From Clostridia bacterium (GTDB taxonomy: Bacteria > Bacillota > Clostridia > UBA1381 > UBA9506): a DNA stretch of 34,609 nt. Location of the stretch: positions 1 to 34,609 of the forward strand of contig JAFQAZ010000006.1 in the NCBI GenBank assembly GCA_017416855.1. Reading direction: 5' to 3'. Shown piece by piece: positions 1 to 7,390 of the stretch; within the stretch, counting starts at the first letter, position 1, and every line of letters starts with the position of its first letter. The notes under the pieces are model-generated. The model was not told the origin of the DNA and searched no databases. It saw only the letters and a list, made by a program, of their open reading frames with translations. Made by a program: the position numbers and the translations under genes.

Positions 1-141
1 TGACTAAAATAAAAATTATCATCCAAAATTACTCAAATGAATTTATAAGAGCCTGCTCTGTTCAATTTTCAAGGTTCGCTGCGCTACCTCAGCGCGGAAT
101 TATATTATAACACCCTCAAAACCGTTTGTCAACACTTTTTT
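1..141 (-). promoter_or_regulatory. rRNA operon promoter and 16S leader (left end, reading outward)
   Basis: On the - strand a perfect sigma-A promoter is visible: TTGACA (127-132) and TATAAT (104-109) with a 17-base spacer. A/T-tracts at 133-170 resemble an UP element. The transcribed part holds a GCGCT/AGCGC hairpin and CTTGAAAATTGAACAG, which resembles the boxA-like leader of clostridial rRNA operons, and it stops where 16S would begin. The same 141 bases occur inverted at 34469-34609. That this is rrn rather than another multicopy operon is inference, because no rRNA sequence is inside the window. Confidence 0.75.
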
Positions 142-173
142 GAAAATTTTTTAAAAATTTTTTAAAAACCTGC

Positions 174-199
174 GAAACCCTTGATTTTACGGGGGTTTC
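174..199 (-). terminator. Intrinsic terminator after the DUF4830 gene
   Basis: GAAACCC and GGGTTTC form a 7-bp stem. On the - strand it is followed closely by a T-run. It lies directly downstream of the DUF4830 stop and separates that gene from the rrn promoter that reads the same way. Confidence 0.5.
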
Positions 200-217
200 A
201 TAGTGTGTTTTTTCTCA

Positions 218-679
218 TTACGGTAAGTATTTTCTGTCAATCGGCAGCATAAAACCGTCAATTGCATTGGACATACAATCACCGCCGATTAGTTTTCCTT
301 CACTGATTAAAATATTAACATACACCGGTTCTTCTATTGCATAAGGAAAGTTTTCTACCTGATAAGAAAAGTTCTCTGCCGATTGTCCTGCATAGTCTTC
401 TAAATTAAATCCGCAGACCTTTTGAAGCTTATTATATTCAAGATAAACACTATCCAGTGGCTTTGGAATATGAACCTTTCTTTCTGTTTCGCTGCCGGGG
501 TCTGCCTGCCAGCCATAATATGCGAGACATCTGATCCGGGCTTCTGTTGTCGTGAGGTTCTGCATATATGTATTCTCCCGGATGCCTTTCACGACAATCC
601 GCCCCCACAAAATAAATAACAACCCCAATAGCAGTACAAGTAATATGGTAACTAAATTTTCTTTTATAAATTTTTTCAT
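218..679 (-). CDS. DUF4830 domain membrane-anchored protein
   Basis: A protein of about 153 residues with one N-terminal membrane helix (residues 8-30, very rich in Leu, Ile and Val) and an outer domain. The stretch ARIRCLAYYGWQADPGSE and later VYVNILISEGKLIGGDCMS match what I remember of DUF4830, a small clostridial family of unknown function. I chose the ATG at 679 (MKKFIKEN), preceded by AGGATGGG. An upstream ATG at 712 would add 11 residues but has no ribosome site. The gene is alone between pepQ (divergent) and the rrn promoter. No function can be assigned; an envelope location is inferred from the anchor. Confidence 0.75.
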   Translation of the reverse strand: MKKFIKENLVTILLVLLLGLLFILWGRIVVKGIRENTYMQNLTTTEARIRCLAYYGWQADPGSETERKVHIPKPLDSVYLEYNKLQKVCGFNLEDYAGQSAENFSYQVENFPYAIEEPVYVNILISEGKLIGGDCMSNAIDGFMLPIDRKYLP

Positions 680-725
680 ATTTTCCCATCCTATTATATA
701 TGATACTATCATCCTATGAAAACAG

Positions 726-754
726 TTGAAAAGATATGAAGAAAATGGTATAAT
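726..754 (+). promoter_or_regulatory. Sigma-A promoter of pepQ-yifB
   Basis: TTGAAA (726-731) and TATAAT (749-754) with a 17-base spacer, about 30 bases before the start codon. Confidence 0.7.
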
Positions 755-783
755 TAACTTAAACTACCTTCTGGAGGTTTTTT

Positions 784-1836
784 ATGTTTAAAAAAAGAGC
801 AAAACATCTGCTGGAGGCTATTTCAGCCGATGCTATTTTAATATCTTCTCCGGAAAACCAGCAATACTTTAGCGGATTTACCGGCGGTGAGGCTGTTTTA
901 GTCTTGCAAAAGGACAAATTGACCTTGTTCACCGACTCCCGCTATTTTGTGCAGGTGAAGGAAGAAGCACCTGATTACACTTTACTTGATATTACCAAAA
1001 CCAAGCCTACCGCCTACTTGCAGGATTTTTCTCCCGAGACCATTGCCTTTGAGGAGGATTTTGTTTCTGCTAAAGCTGCTAAGTTGATGGCTGATGCCCT
1101 GCCGGACAGCCGTTGGCTGGGCATCGACAGCGAGATTATGACCCAGCGTTCCATTAAAGACGAAACTGAACTTGCCTGCATTCGTCAGGCGGCCACTCTG
1201 GCAGATGATGCCTTTCATCACATTTTGCCTTTGCTCCGCCCCGGCACCTGCGAGCGGGACATTGCGTTAGAGCTGGAATGGTTTATGCGAAAACAGGGTG
1301 CCACCGGTGCATCCTTTCCTATTATATGTGCATCCGGCTATCGCTCGGCAATGCCTCACGGCGTGGCAAGCGATAAGCTTTTGGAAAATGGCGACTTTGT
1401 AACCCTGGACTTCGGGTGTTTTTATAAAGGGTATGCCAGCGATATGACCCGCACCGTTGTGCTGGGCAAAGCCGATGCCGAGCAAAAGAAAATATATGAA
1501 ACCGTACTCTCGGCTCAAATGGCGGCATTAGATTGCCTCCATGCCGGCATTACCGGCAAAGAGGCGGATAGCGTTGCCCGCAACATCATTATAAAGACCG
1601 GTTACGGCGACGCCTTTGGTCATTCTTTAGGCCACGGTGTAGGATTACAGATTCATGAACAGCCAAACCTTTCCCCCCGTTCCGAGACGGTTTTGCGCCC
1701 CGGTGCGGTGGTTTCTGTTGAGCCGGGTATTTATATAGAAGGCTTTGGTGGCGTGCGGATTGAGGATTTGGTGATTATAACAGAAAACGGCCACGAAAAT
1801 ATGACTCATTCTGAAAAGAAACTCTTAGAGCTGTAA
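784..1836 (+). CDS. pepQ: Xaa-Pro aminopeptidase / Xaa-Pro dipeptidase (M24 family)
   Basis: A cytoplasmic metallopeptidase of 350 residues that releases N-terminal residues before proline. The N-terminal creatinase-like domain (about 1-125) is followed by the pita-bread catalytic domain. The five expected metal ligands are visible: Asp209 and Asp220 (DFGCFYKGYASDMTRT), a His in HSLGHGVG (about 280), Glu313 (VEPGIYIEG) and Glu327 (VRIEDLV). The length is normal for Bacillota YqhT/PepQ proteins. The start is supported by TGGAGG six to seven bases upstream. The yifB gene follows after 19 bases, probably in the same transcript. Aminopeptidase and dipeptidase members cannot be separated by eye, so the symbol is approximate. 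Confidence 0.9.
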   Translation: MFKKRAKHLLEAISADAILISSPENQQYFSGFTGGEAVLVLQKDKLTLFTDSRYFVQVKEEAPDYTLLDITKTKPTAYLQDFSPETIAFEEDFVSAKAAKLMADALPDSRWLGIDSEIMTQRSIKDETELACIRQAATLADDAFHHILPLLRPGTCERDIALELEWFMRKQGATGASFPIICASGYRSAMPHGVASDKLLENGDFVTLDFGCFYKGYASDMTRTVVLGKADAEQKKIYETVLSAQMAALDCLHAGITGKEADSVARNIIIKTGYGDAFGHSLGHGVGLQIHEQPNLSPRSETVLRPGAVVSVEPGIYIEGFGGVRIEDLVIITENGHENMTHSEKKLLEL

Positions 1837-1855
1837 CGGCTGAAAGGACATCATT

Positions 1856-3388
1856 ATGATTGCAAAAGTGAAAAGCTGCGGTTTATTGGGCATTGACGGA
1901 TATATTGTTGAAGTGGAAACAGACATTGCCAACGGTATGCCTGCCTTTGATGTGGTGGGTCTGCCGGATGCCGCGGTGAAAGAATCTCGTGAGCGTGTGC
2001 GGTCTGCCATGAAAAACTCAGACCTTTCTTTTCCTCAACGTCGCATCACGGTGAATCTGGCCCCGGCCAACATCCGCAAAGAGGGTCCTTTTTATGATTT
2101 GCCCATCTGCTTAGGCTTGTTGCGAAGCTCCGGCCAGCTCCCCGGGGACGAACCCGATGAATATCTGTTTTTGGGTGAGCTTTCACTAAACGGCACCCTG
2201 CGTCCTGTTACCGGTGCTCTGCCCATGGTGCTGTGCGCCGCTCAGGCAGGTATTAAAAAAGTGATTCTGCCGGCAGAAAATGCACAGGAAGCCGCCGTGG
2301 TCACCGATGTGGAGGTCTACCCCGCCAAAACCTTAGGCCAGATTATGGCTCACTTTTTACATATTGAACGATTACAGCGCATCACCGTTAATGTCGATGA
2401 TTTATTTAAAAATAATTCCATTCACTGTCCTGATTTTTCCGATGTACGGGGGCAGGAAAGCGTAAAACGCGCTTTAGAGGTGGCCGCTGCAGGCGGTCAC
2501 AATGTGTTGCTTATCGGCTCCCCGGGTTCCGGTAAAACCATGCTGGCACAACGTTTACCCGGCATTTTACCTCAGCCTACCCTGGCAGAAGCATTGGAAA
2601 TTACAAAAATTCACAGTATTGCAGGGGTGTTGCCTTCTGATACACCTTTAATTACCACCAGACCCTTCCGCAGTCCTCATCACACCATTTCTCCCGCCAG
2701 TTTATCCGGCGGCGGTCAGGTGCCCCGACCCGGTGAAGTCAGCCTTTCCCACAATGGTGTGCTGTTTTTGGATGAACTGCCGGAATTTAATAAAAACGCA
2801 TTAGAAGTTCTCCGCCAGCCTTTAGAGGATGGGGTGGTGACCATCTCCCGTGTGAGCGCTACTCTGACCTATCCCTGTAACACCATGCTTGTGGCAGCTA
2901 TGAACCCCTGCAAATGCGGCTACCACGGGGACCCCCACAGAGAATGCACCTGTACAGACGCACAAATACATAGCTATTTATCGAAAATCAGCGGTCCGCT
3001 TTTAGACCGCATTGATTTGCACATTGAAGTGCCGGCGGTGCCCTATCAGGAGCTCTCTTCCAAAACCAGAGGCGAATCCTCCGAGGCCATCCGCGCCCGG
3101 GTGAACGCCGCCAGAGAACGGCAGGCACATAGGTTTGCCGATAGTCCGGGCATTTTCTCCAATGCACAAATGTCCTCACGGATGACAGACACTTACTGTG
3201 CCTTAGGTACAGAAGAAAATGCTCTGATGCAATCAGTCTTTGATAATTTAGGGCTTTCGGCCCGCGCCCATAATCGCATTTTAAAAGTGGCACGAACCAT
3301 TGCTGATCTGGCTGATAGTCCCGATATCAGAACAGAGCATCTGGCCGAGGCCATTCAGTACAGAAGCTTAGATAGAAAATATTGGTAA
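1856..3388 (+). CDS. yifB: YifB/ComM-family Mg-chelatase-like AAA+ ATPase
   Basis: A 510-residue AAA+ protein. The N-terminal ChlI-like domain contains [19 protein letters not shown]. Walker A is GSPGSGKT (about 221-228) and Walker B is [11 protein letters not shown] (about 301). A cysteine cluster [15 protein letters not shown] (about 351-366) suggests bound metal. A Mg_chelatase C-terminal domain follows. Relatives named ComM act as branch-migration helicases in transformation; the role in Clostridia is not established. The start has GAAAGGA upstream. dprA, often the next gene in Bacillota, is absent; tRNA-Leu follows instead. Confidence 0.93.
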   Translation: MIAKVKSCGLLGIDGYIVEVETDIANGMPAFDVVGLPDAAVKESRERVRSAMKNSDLSFPQRRITVNLAPANIRKEGPFYDLPICLGLLRSSGQLPGDEPDEYLFLGELSLNGTLRPVTGALPMVLCAAQAGIKKVILPAENAQEAAVVTDVEVYPAKTLGQIMAHFLHIERLQRITVNVDDLFKNNSIHCPDFSDVRGQESVKRALEVAAAGGHNVLLIGSPGSGKTMLAQRLPGILPQPTLAEALEITKIHSIAGVLPSDTPLITTRPFRSPHHTISPASLSGGGQVPRPGEVSLSHNGVLFLDELPEFNKNALEVLRQPLEDGVVTISRVSATLTYPCNTMLVAAMNPCKCGYHGDPHRECTCTDAQIHSYLSKISGPLLDRIDLHIEVPAVPYQELSSKTRGESSEAIRARVNAARERQAHRFADSPGIFSNAQMSSRMTDTYCALGTEENALMQSVFDNLGLSARAHNRILKVARTIADLADSPDIRTEHLAEAIQYRSLDRKYW

Positions 3389-3421
3389 AAGTACAAAAAC
3401 AAGAGATTATTGAAAAATGAC

Positions 3422-3450
3422 TTGACAAACCTTTTGCCTTGTTGTATAAT
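3422..3450 (+). promoter_or_regulatory. Consensus sigma-A promoter of tRNA-Leu
   Basis: A perfect TTGACA (3422-3427), 17-base spacer and TATAAT (3445-3450), ending 10 bases before the tRNA. A perfect promoter is expected for a stable RNA gene. Confidence 0.85.
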
Positions 3451-3460
3451 AATCTCCTGA

Positions 3461-3544
3461 GCGAGTGTGCTGGAACTGGCAGACAGGCACGTTTGAGGGG
3501 CGTGTGTCCATGACGTACGGGTTCAAGTCCCGTCACTCGCACCA
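3461..3544 (+). tRNA. tRNA-Leu (anticodon GAG)
   Basis: The acceptor arms GCGAGTG (3461-3467) and CACTCGC (3534-3540) pair perfectly, followed by A and an encoded CCA. The D stem is CTG/CAG and the T arm is ACGGG-TTCAAGT-CCCGT. The anticodon stem CACGT/GCGTG encloses the seven-base loop TTGAGGG, giving GAG, which reads CUU/CUC leucine codons. A long variable arm marks a class II tRNA, as expected for leucine. Confidence 0.93.
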
Positions 3545-3545
3545 G

Positions 3546-3576
3546 AAAAAAGCATCGACTATGTCGGTGCTTTTTT
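3546..3576 (+). terminator. Terminator of tRNA-Leu
   Basis: AAAGCATCGA and TCGGTGCTTT form a stem with a short loop, and a T6 run follows. It starts one base after the tRNA CCA end. Confidence 0.85.
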
Positions 3577-3577
3577 C

Positions 3578-3732
3578 AATGAATTGCCTAACGGCACGAA
3601 TTGAAATCTGCTATTTCATGAATTGAGCCTTACGGCTCATGAATTGCACTTCGTGCATTATAAAGGCAATTCAATTCATGTTGTGATAACAACAATTTAT
3701 GGTGAAACCAATTCATGACAACAAAGTTGTCA
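3578..3732. repeat. Array of seven short hairpins joined by ATGAATT / AATTCAT spacers
   Basis: Seven small inverted repeats lie in a row: TGCC/GGCA (3585), TGAAAT/ATTTCA (3602), TGAGCC/GGCTCA (3624), TGCAC/GTGCA (3645), GTTGT/ACAAC (3680), TGGT/ACCA (3700) and TGACAAC/GTTGTCA (3716). The first four are joined by ATGAATT-type spacers. The last three are joined by the reverse complement, AATTCAT or AATTTAT. GAATTGCC (3581) can also pair with GGCAATTC (3664). Stem sequences differ but each is self-complementary. It resembles MITE/REP-like intergenic elements of Clostridia. No coding capacity. Confidence 0.75.
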
Positions 3733-3759
3733 AATCATTATAAAAATATCCGCACCAAA

Positions 3760-3804
3760 AAACCGTAATATGAGTTGCTAATTTAAACAACCATATTACG
3801 GTTT
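3760..3804 (-). terminator. Terminator of the first XRE gene
   Basis: AAACCGTAATATG (3760-3772) pairs with CATATTACGGTTT (3792-3804) over 13 bp. On the - strand a T-run follows, just past the XRE stop. Confidence 0.8.
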
Positions 3805-3814
3805 CTATACGTAT

Positions 3815-4159
3815 TTATTTTTCTTCAATGCCACAGGTTTTCGCATAGGCTTTCACCATTTCTAAAAGATTTGCTGTCTGCTCATTTGTCATTTCACGAA
3901 TGTATTTATTTAATATGCTTTCAACATTATGAGTTGATACACCAAACAGAATATAATCTGCATCAATATCAAGTGCTCTGCAAATATCTTTAAATTTTGC
4001 AATAGACATCCCCGACAATCCTCGTTCAATATTACTAATCTGTTGAGGATTGCAAATACCGGCTTTTTCTGACAAAACTTCCTGTGTCATCCGTCTCTTT
4101 AATCTAATTTCTTTAATTCTTTCCCCAATTTCAGCGTTATTTATATCAAATTTATTCAT
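3815..4159 (-). CDS. XRE/Cro-C1 family transcriptional regulator (module 1)
   Basis: A 114-residue protein with an N-terminal helix-turn-helix (about residues 14-70). The stretch IKEIRLKRRMTQEVLSEKAG is followed by ISNIERGLSGMSIAKFKDI and DADYILFG, the usual XRE pattern. The C-terminal 45 residues are helical and may be for dimerisation. The start has GGAG ten bases upstream. It is divergent from a SLOG-like gene at 4317. A palindrome AAATAGT-GCTTAT-ACTATTT (4183-4202) lies directly before the gene and is the likely operator, so autoregulation and joint control of the partner are inferred. Confidence 0.88.
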   Translation of the reverse strand: MNKFDINNAEIGERIKEIRLKRRMTQEVLSEKAGICNPQQISNIERGLSGMSIAKFKDICRALDIDADYILFGVSTHNVESILNKYIREMTNEQTANLLEMVKAYAKTCGIEEK

Positions 4160-4182
4160 TCTATCACTCCTACACCTATAAA

Positions 4183-4202
4183 AAATAGTGCTTATACTAT
4201 TT
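4183..4202. promoter_or_regulatory. Palindromic operator candidate for XRE module 1
   Basis: AAATAGT and ACTATTT are 7-base perfect inverted arms around a 6-base centre. It sits next to a - strand TATAAT (4203-4208), so a bound dimer would cover the start of xre transcription. A binding function is inferred. Confidence 0.5.
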
Positions 4203-4263
4203 ATTATAGATGCAATACATTTATTTTATAATGTGCTCTTATAACGAAATGTAAACCTCTGAC

Positions 4264-4292
4264 TTGACTTTAAGAAATATAAGTGTTATTAT
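4264..4292 (+). promoter_or_regulatory. Promoter of the first SLOG-like gene
   Basis: TTGACT (4264-4269) and TATTAT (4287-4292), spacer 17. Confidence 0.55.
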
Positions 4293-4316
4293 GAATTCAA
4301 ATAATAATTTGAAAGA

Positions 4317-4850
4317 ATGAGAAAAATGAGCAATAGATTACATTGTTGTTGCTTCTTTGGCCACCGGAACATCACAGAAACAGCAATTCTTAAAAAAACA
4401 ATTTATGATGTAGTTGAAGACTTAATTATAAATAAAAACGTTAGCACCTTCTTTTTTGGCAGCAAAAGTGCTTTTGATAAGCTTTGCCATAAAATTGTTA
4501 CTGAGCTAAAAGAAAAATATCCACATATTGTAAGAGTCTATGTGCGAGCGGAATTTCCGTTTATCAATGATTCATACCGTAATTATCTTTTAAAACAATA
4601 TGAAGATACATATTATCCCGAAAAAATGATTTCAGCCGGAAAAGCGGCTTATGTGGAACGCAACTACGAAATGATTAGTAAAAGTGCATACTGTGTTATA
4701 TATTATGATGAAAACTATGCCCCGCCAAAAAGGAAAAACAGCAAAAAAGATATAACTGTCTATCAACCAGAAAGTGGCACTAAAATTGCCTATAACTATG
4801 CCATTAAAAAAAGTAATGTAGTCAATGTAAAAAACAGAGTCAGTTTATAA
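4317..4850 (+). CDS. Divergent SLOG (DUF1273/YpsA-like) family protein (module 1)
   Basis: A 177-residue protein that resembles the SLOG/YpsA fold. It opens with CCCFFGHRNITE (compare TGHR in canonical members). A strand ends in FFFGSKSAFD in the place of the ISGMAMGTD loop. A later NYEMISKSAYCVIYYDENY matches the usual region before the final nucleotide-binding loop, and SGTKIAYNYAIKK closes it. SLOG domains are known or predicted to bind nucleotide derivatives or ligands. The GHR and the late SGT are kept but the central GxxxG loop is altered, so it may bind a different ligand. The start could be 4317 or the ATG at 4326; neither has a strong ribosome site. The divergent XRE gene next door probably controls it. 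Confidence 0.7.
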   Translation: MRKMSNRLHCCCFFGHRNITETAILKKTIYDVVEDLIINKNVSTFFFGSKSAFDKLCHKIVTELKEKYPHIVRVYVRAEFPFINDSYRNYLLKQYEDTYYPEKMISAGKAAYVERNYEMISKSAYCVIYYDENYAPPKRKNSKKDITVYQPESGTKIAYNYAIKKSNVVNVKNRVSL

Positions 4851-4867
4851 AAGTGGCTCTGTTTTTT
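4831..4867 (+). terminator. Terminator of the first SLOG-like gene
   Basis: AGAGTCA and TGGCTCT pair around a short loop and a T6 run follows. The 5' arm overlaps the last codons of the gene. Confidence 0.7.
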
Positions 4868-4924
4868 ATTTATATACCTTTTCCGAAAAGTTTACATAAT
4901 TTTCTAATAATCCCTTCTAATTCC

Positions 4925-4953
4925 TTGTGATTTTTCATAAATTGTGTTATACT
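4925..4953 (+). promoter_or_regulatory. Promoter of the DUF1538-PII operon
   Basis: TTGTGA (4925-4930) and TATACT (4948-4953), spacer 17, about 60 bases before the GTG start. Confidence 0.5.
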
Positions 4954-5010
4954 AATAATTGTATAGCTTTTGATTGTACACATATAATCAGACAGAAAGG
5001 AGATATCATA

Positions 5011-6531
5011 GTGAATTTAAAATTAAAAGAAAAAGTCACAGAATCCCTTTCTGCTATTTTGCCCATTACAGCCATTGTGCTGTTAATCAGCATTTTCATT
5101 ACCCCCGTTGAACTGGATAACATTGTTATGTTCACCGTTGGCGCCGTTATGCTGGTGTTTGGTATGGGCTTTTTCCAGTTTGGTGCCGAAATGGCTATGA
5201 CGCCTTTGGGCGAAGGCATTGGTGCCAGTCTTTCTAAAACAAAAAACATTCTTATTACCATCATTGTCAGCCTGATTATGGGCATTTTGATTACCATTGC
5301 AGAACCCGATTTGCAGGTACTGGCCACACAGGTGCCTTCGGTACCCAATCTTACACTGATTCTGTCCGTTGCCCTGGGTGTAGGTATCTTCCTGGTGGTA
5401 GCGGTGCTCCGAACCAGATTCCACATTAATCTTTCAGTTATTTTAATTGTACTGTACGCTGCTGTGCTTGCGTTATCCTTCTTTGTACCGAAGGATTTTT
5501 TAAGCGTGGCCTTTGACTCCGGCGGTGTAACCACCGGCCCCATTACAGTTCCCTTTATTATGGCTTTCGGTTTTGGTATAGCCTCAATGGAGCACAGCAA
5601 AGACTCCACCAGTGACAGTTTCGGTCTTGTGGCTCTCTCCAGCGTGGGTCCCATTCTGTCCGTTTTAATTCTCGGCTGCTTTTTCAGTCCGGAAGCGGCA
5701 ATTGATACGATGACGGAGAACATCGCTGTAGCCACAACCAGAGATGTAGCAAAGGCCTTTGCCTATCATCTCCCCAAATTCGCCAGGGAGGTTGCCCTTT
5801 CCCTTCTGCCCATCATTGCCGTATTTGCCGTATTCCAGCTGATTTCCAGACGATATAACAAGCATCAGATGTTAAAAATTCTTGTTGGTTTTGTTTACAC
5901 CTTCATCGGCCTGGTGCTGTTCCTCTGCGGCGTAAATGTGGGTTTTGCCCCTGTGGGTTCCGTTCTTGGCGAAAATCTTATGGCCTTTAAAGGCGGCATA
6001 ATTATCATTCCCATTGGCATCCTCATTGGTTATTATATGGTTAAGGCAGAGCCTGCCATTCAGATTTTAAATGCACAAATTCACACCGTTACAAACGGTA
6101 CCATTTCTGAAAAAGCCATCGGACAGTATATGTCCGTGGGTGTTGCTGTCAGTGTGGGCATTTCTATGATCAGAATTATAACGGGACTACCTCTGCAATG
6201 GGTTATCGTTCCCGGCTATGCCATTGCTTTGGTTATGTCCTTGTTTGTACCGAAAATTTTTGTCGGTATTGCCTTTGACTCCGGTGGCGTTGCCAGCGGC
6301 CCCATGGCCACAACCTTTTTACTGCCTATGGCAATCGGTGCCTGCAAAACTGCAGGCGGCGACCTGATGGCAGATGCGTTCGGCGTGGTGGCTCTGGTTG
6401 CCTTAACCCCGCTGATTGCCATTCAGTTTATGGGGCTGCAATATAAGATAAAATCCAGAAAGGTAGCTACCGAGGAACTCCCGGCTGTTCAGATTGAACA
6501 CGATGAAATTATAGAGCTGGAGGAAGATTGA
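5011..6531 (+). CDS. DUF1538 domain multi-pass membrane protein
   Basis: An integral membrane protein of about 506 residues with two homologous halves. The signature FDSGGVTTGPITVPF near residue 168 recurs as FDSGGVASGPMATTF near 423. Each half also has an MSL/LSF-FVPK-F segment before the signature. This two-repeat arrangement is that of DUF1538 proteins, predicted transporters of unknown substrate. I chose the GTG at 5011 because AAGGAG sits eight bases before it; an upstream ATG at 4927 would add an unlikely, non-membrane 28-residue leader that overlaps the promoter. The PII-like gene follows after one base, so it is probably a signal-controlled channel or transporter. Confidence 0.85.
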   Translation: MNLKLKEKVTESLSAILPITAIVLLISIFITPVELDNIVMFTVGAVMLVFGMGFFQFGAEMAMTPLGEGIGASLSKTKNILITIIVSLIMGILITIAEPDLQVLATQVPSVPNLTLILSVALGVGIFLVVAVLRTRFHINLSVILIVLYAAVLALSFFVPKDFLSVAFDSGGVTTGPITVPFIMAFGFGIASMEHSKDSTSDSFGLVALSSVGPILSVLILGCFFSPEAAIDTMTENIAVATTRDVAKAFAYHLPKFAREVALSLLPIIAVFAVFQLISRRYNKHQMLKILVGFVYTFIGLVLFLCGVNVGFAPVGSVLGENLMAFKGGIIIIPIGILIGYYMVKAEPAIQILNAQIHTVTNGTISEKAIGQYMSVGVAVSVGISMIRIITGLPLQWVIVPGYAIALVMSLFVPKIFVGIAFDSGGVASGPMATTFLLPMAIGACKTAGGDLMADAFGVVALVALTPLIAIQFMGLQYKIKSRKVATEELPAVQIEHDEIIELEED

Positions 6532-6532
6532 T

Positions 6533-7228
6533 ATGACAGCAGAACGTAAATCCTGTGTATTTCGCATTCTGATGCTGATTAATAATAAAAAACTAACACC
6601 AAAAGCTATGCATCTGTTTGAAACAGAGAACATTCCCATTCACAAGCAGTTTGTGGCTCATGGTACTGCCAACAGCGATATGATGGATATTTTAGGTCTT
6701 GGTGGAACTGAAAAAGACGTAATGTCCGTGGTGTTACCAAAGCCCAACGCAGACAGGTTACTAAAAAAACTGTGCGACGGGCTGGAACTGACACAGAAAA
6801 ACAGCGGGATTGCATTTACCATTCCCCTTTCCGGCATCAGCCGTATGTTTATGAAGCTCTGTGAGCAGATAAATGACAACCAGGAAAAAGAACCAAGTAA
6901 GGAGATGGAAACCATGTCTGAACATAAATATTCCGTAATTGCCGCTACCGTTAACCAGGGTTATAGCGAGGAAGTTATGAATGCCGCACGGGCCGCCGGT
7001 GCAAGAGGTGGTACTTACTTTCACAATAACTGCATTATGAATGAAGATGGCACCGGCTTTTTCGGTTCTGATTTTAATGAAGAAAAAGAAACTGTGCTGA
7101 TTATTACCGAGCAGGATAAAAAGCTGGATATTATGAAGGCCATCTGCGAAGCTTGCGGCATGCACACCGAAGCTAAAGGCTTTGTCATTTCCATGCCTAT
7201 TGATAACATCATGGGCTTAAACTCCTGA
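6533..7228 (+). CDS. Double PII-like nitrogen-regulator family protein
   Basis: A 231-residue protein made of two PII-like halves. The first covers about 5-105 (CVFRILMLINNKKLTPKAM ... GIAFTIPLSGI). The second covers about 130-231 (KYSVIAATVNQGYSEEVM ... GFVISMPIDNIMGL). Each has the beta-alpha-beta ferredoxin-like pattern ending in a conserved I-x-P-hydrophobic strand. Classical GlnB/GlnK proteins have one domain of about 112 residues and a T-loop Tyr; neither half looks classical. GGAGG precedes the start, and translation is coupled to DUF1538 (one-base gap). It very likely gates or senses for the membrane partner, as PII-like proteins do beside other transporters; the ligand is unknown. 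Confidence 0.82.
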   Translation: MTAERKSCVFRILMLINNKKLTPKAMHLFETENIPIHKQFVAHGTANSDMMDILGLGGTEKDVMSVVLPKPNADRLLKKLCDGLELTQKNSGIAFTIPLSGISRMFMKLCEQINDNQEKEPSKEMETMSEHKYSVIAATVNQGYSEEVMNAARAAGARGGTYFHNNCIMNEDGTGFFGSDFNEEKETVLIITEQDKKLDIMKAICEACGMHTEAKGFVISMPIDNIMGLNS

Positions 7229-7280
7229 TTTGCCGTAGAAAAAGGCGCAGAATGCATAAAAGAATATAGGCATAACGTAT

Positions 7281-7316
7281 AAACCGGACAGTCTGTACAG
7301 GCTATCCGGTTTTTTG
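7281..7316 (+). terminator. Terminator of the DUF1538-PII operon
   Basis: ACCGGACAG and CTATCCGGT pair, followed by a T6 run. Confidence 0.8.
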
Positions 7317-7327
7317 TTAAATTATTC

Positions 7328-7356
7328 TTGCAAAACCCTTCCTTTCATGCTACAAT
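7328..7356 (+). promoter_or_regulatory. Promoter of the MFS gene
   Basis: TTGCAA (7328-7333) and TACAAT (7351-7356), spacer 17. Confidence 0.6.
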
Positions 7357-7390
7357 ATCCCTTGATATTATTTTAAAGGAAGATTTTTTT

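Noticed and set aside
3327-3542. 71-codon - strand frame beginning MRVTGLEPVRH
   Set aside because: It is antisense to tRNA-Leu and its promoter; the GLEP-type start is the well-known false translation of a tRNA complement.
3578-3732. CRISPR array
   Set aside because: Spacer-like parts are themselves palindromic and the repeated unit is only about seven bases with changing orientation; no cas genes are present.
4947-5735. 262-codon - strand frame opposite the DUF1538 gene
   Set aside because: It is a shadow of the membrane protein's codons, rich in Thr, Ser, Ile and Lys without domain features; the opposite frame has a ribosome site and clear repeats.
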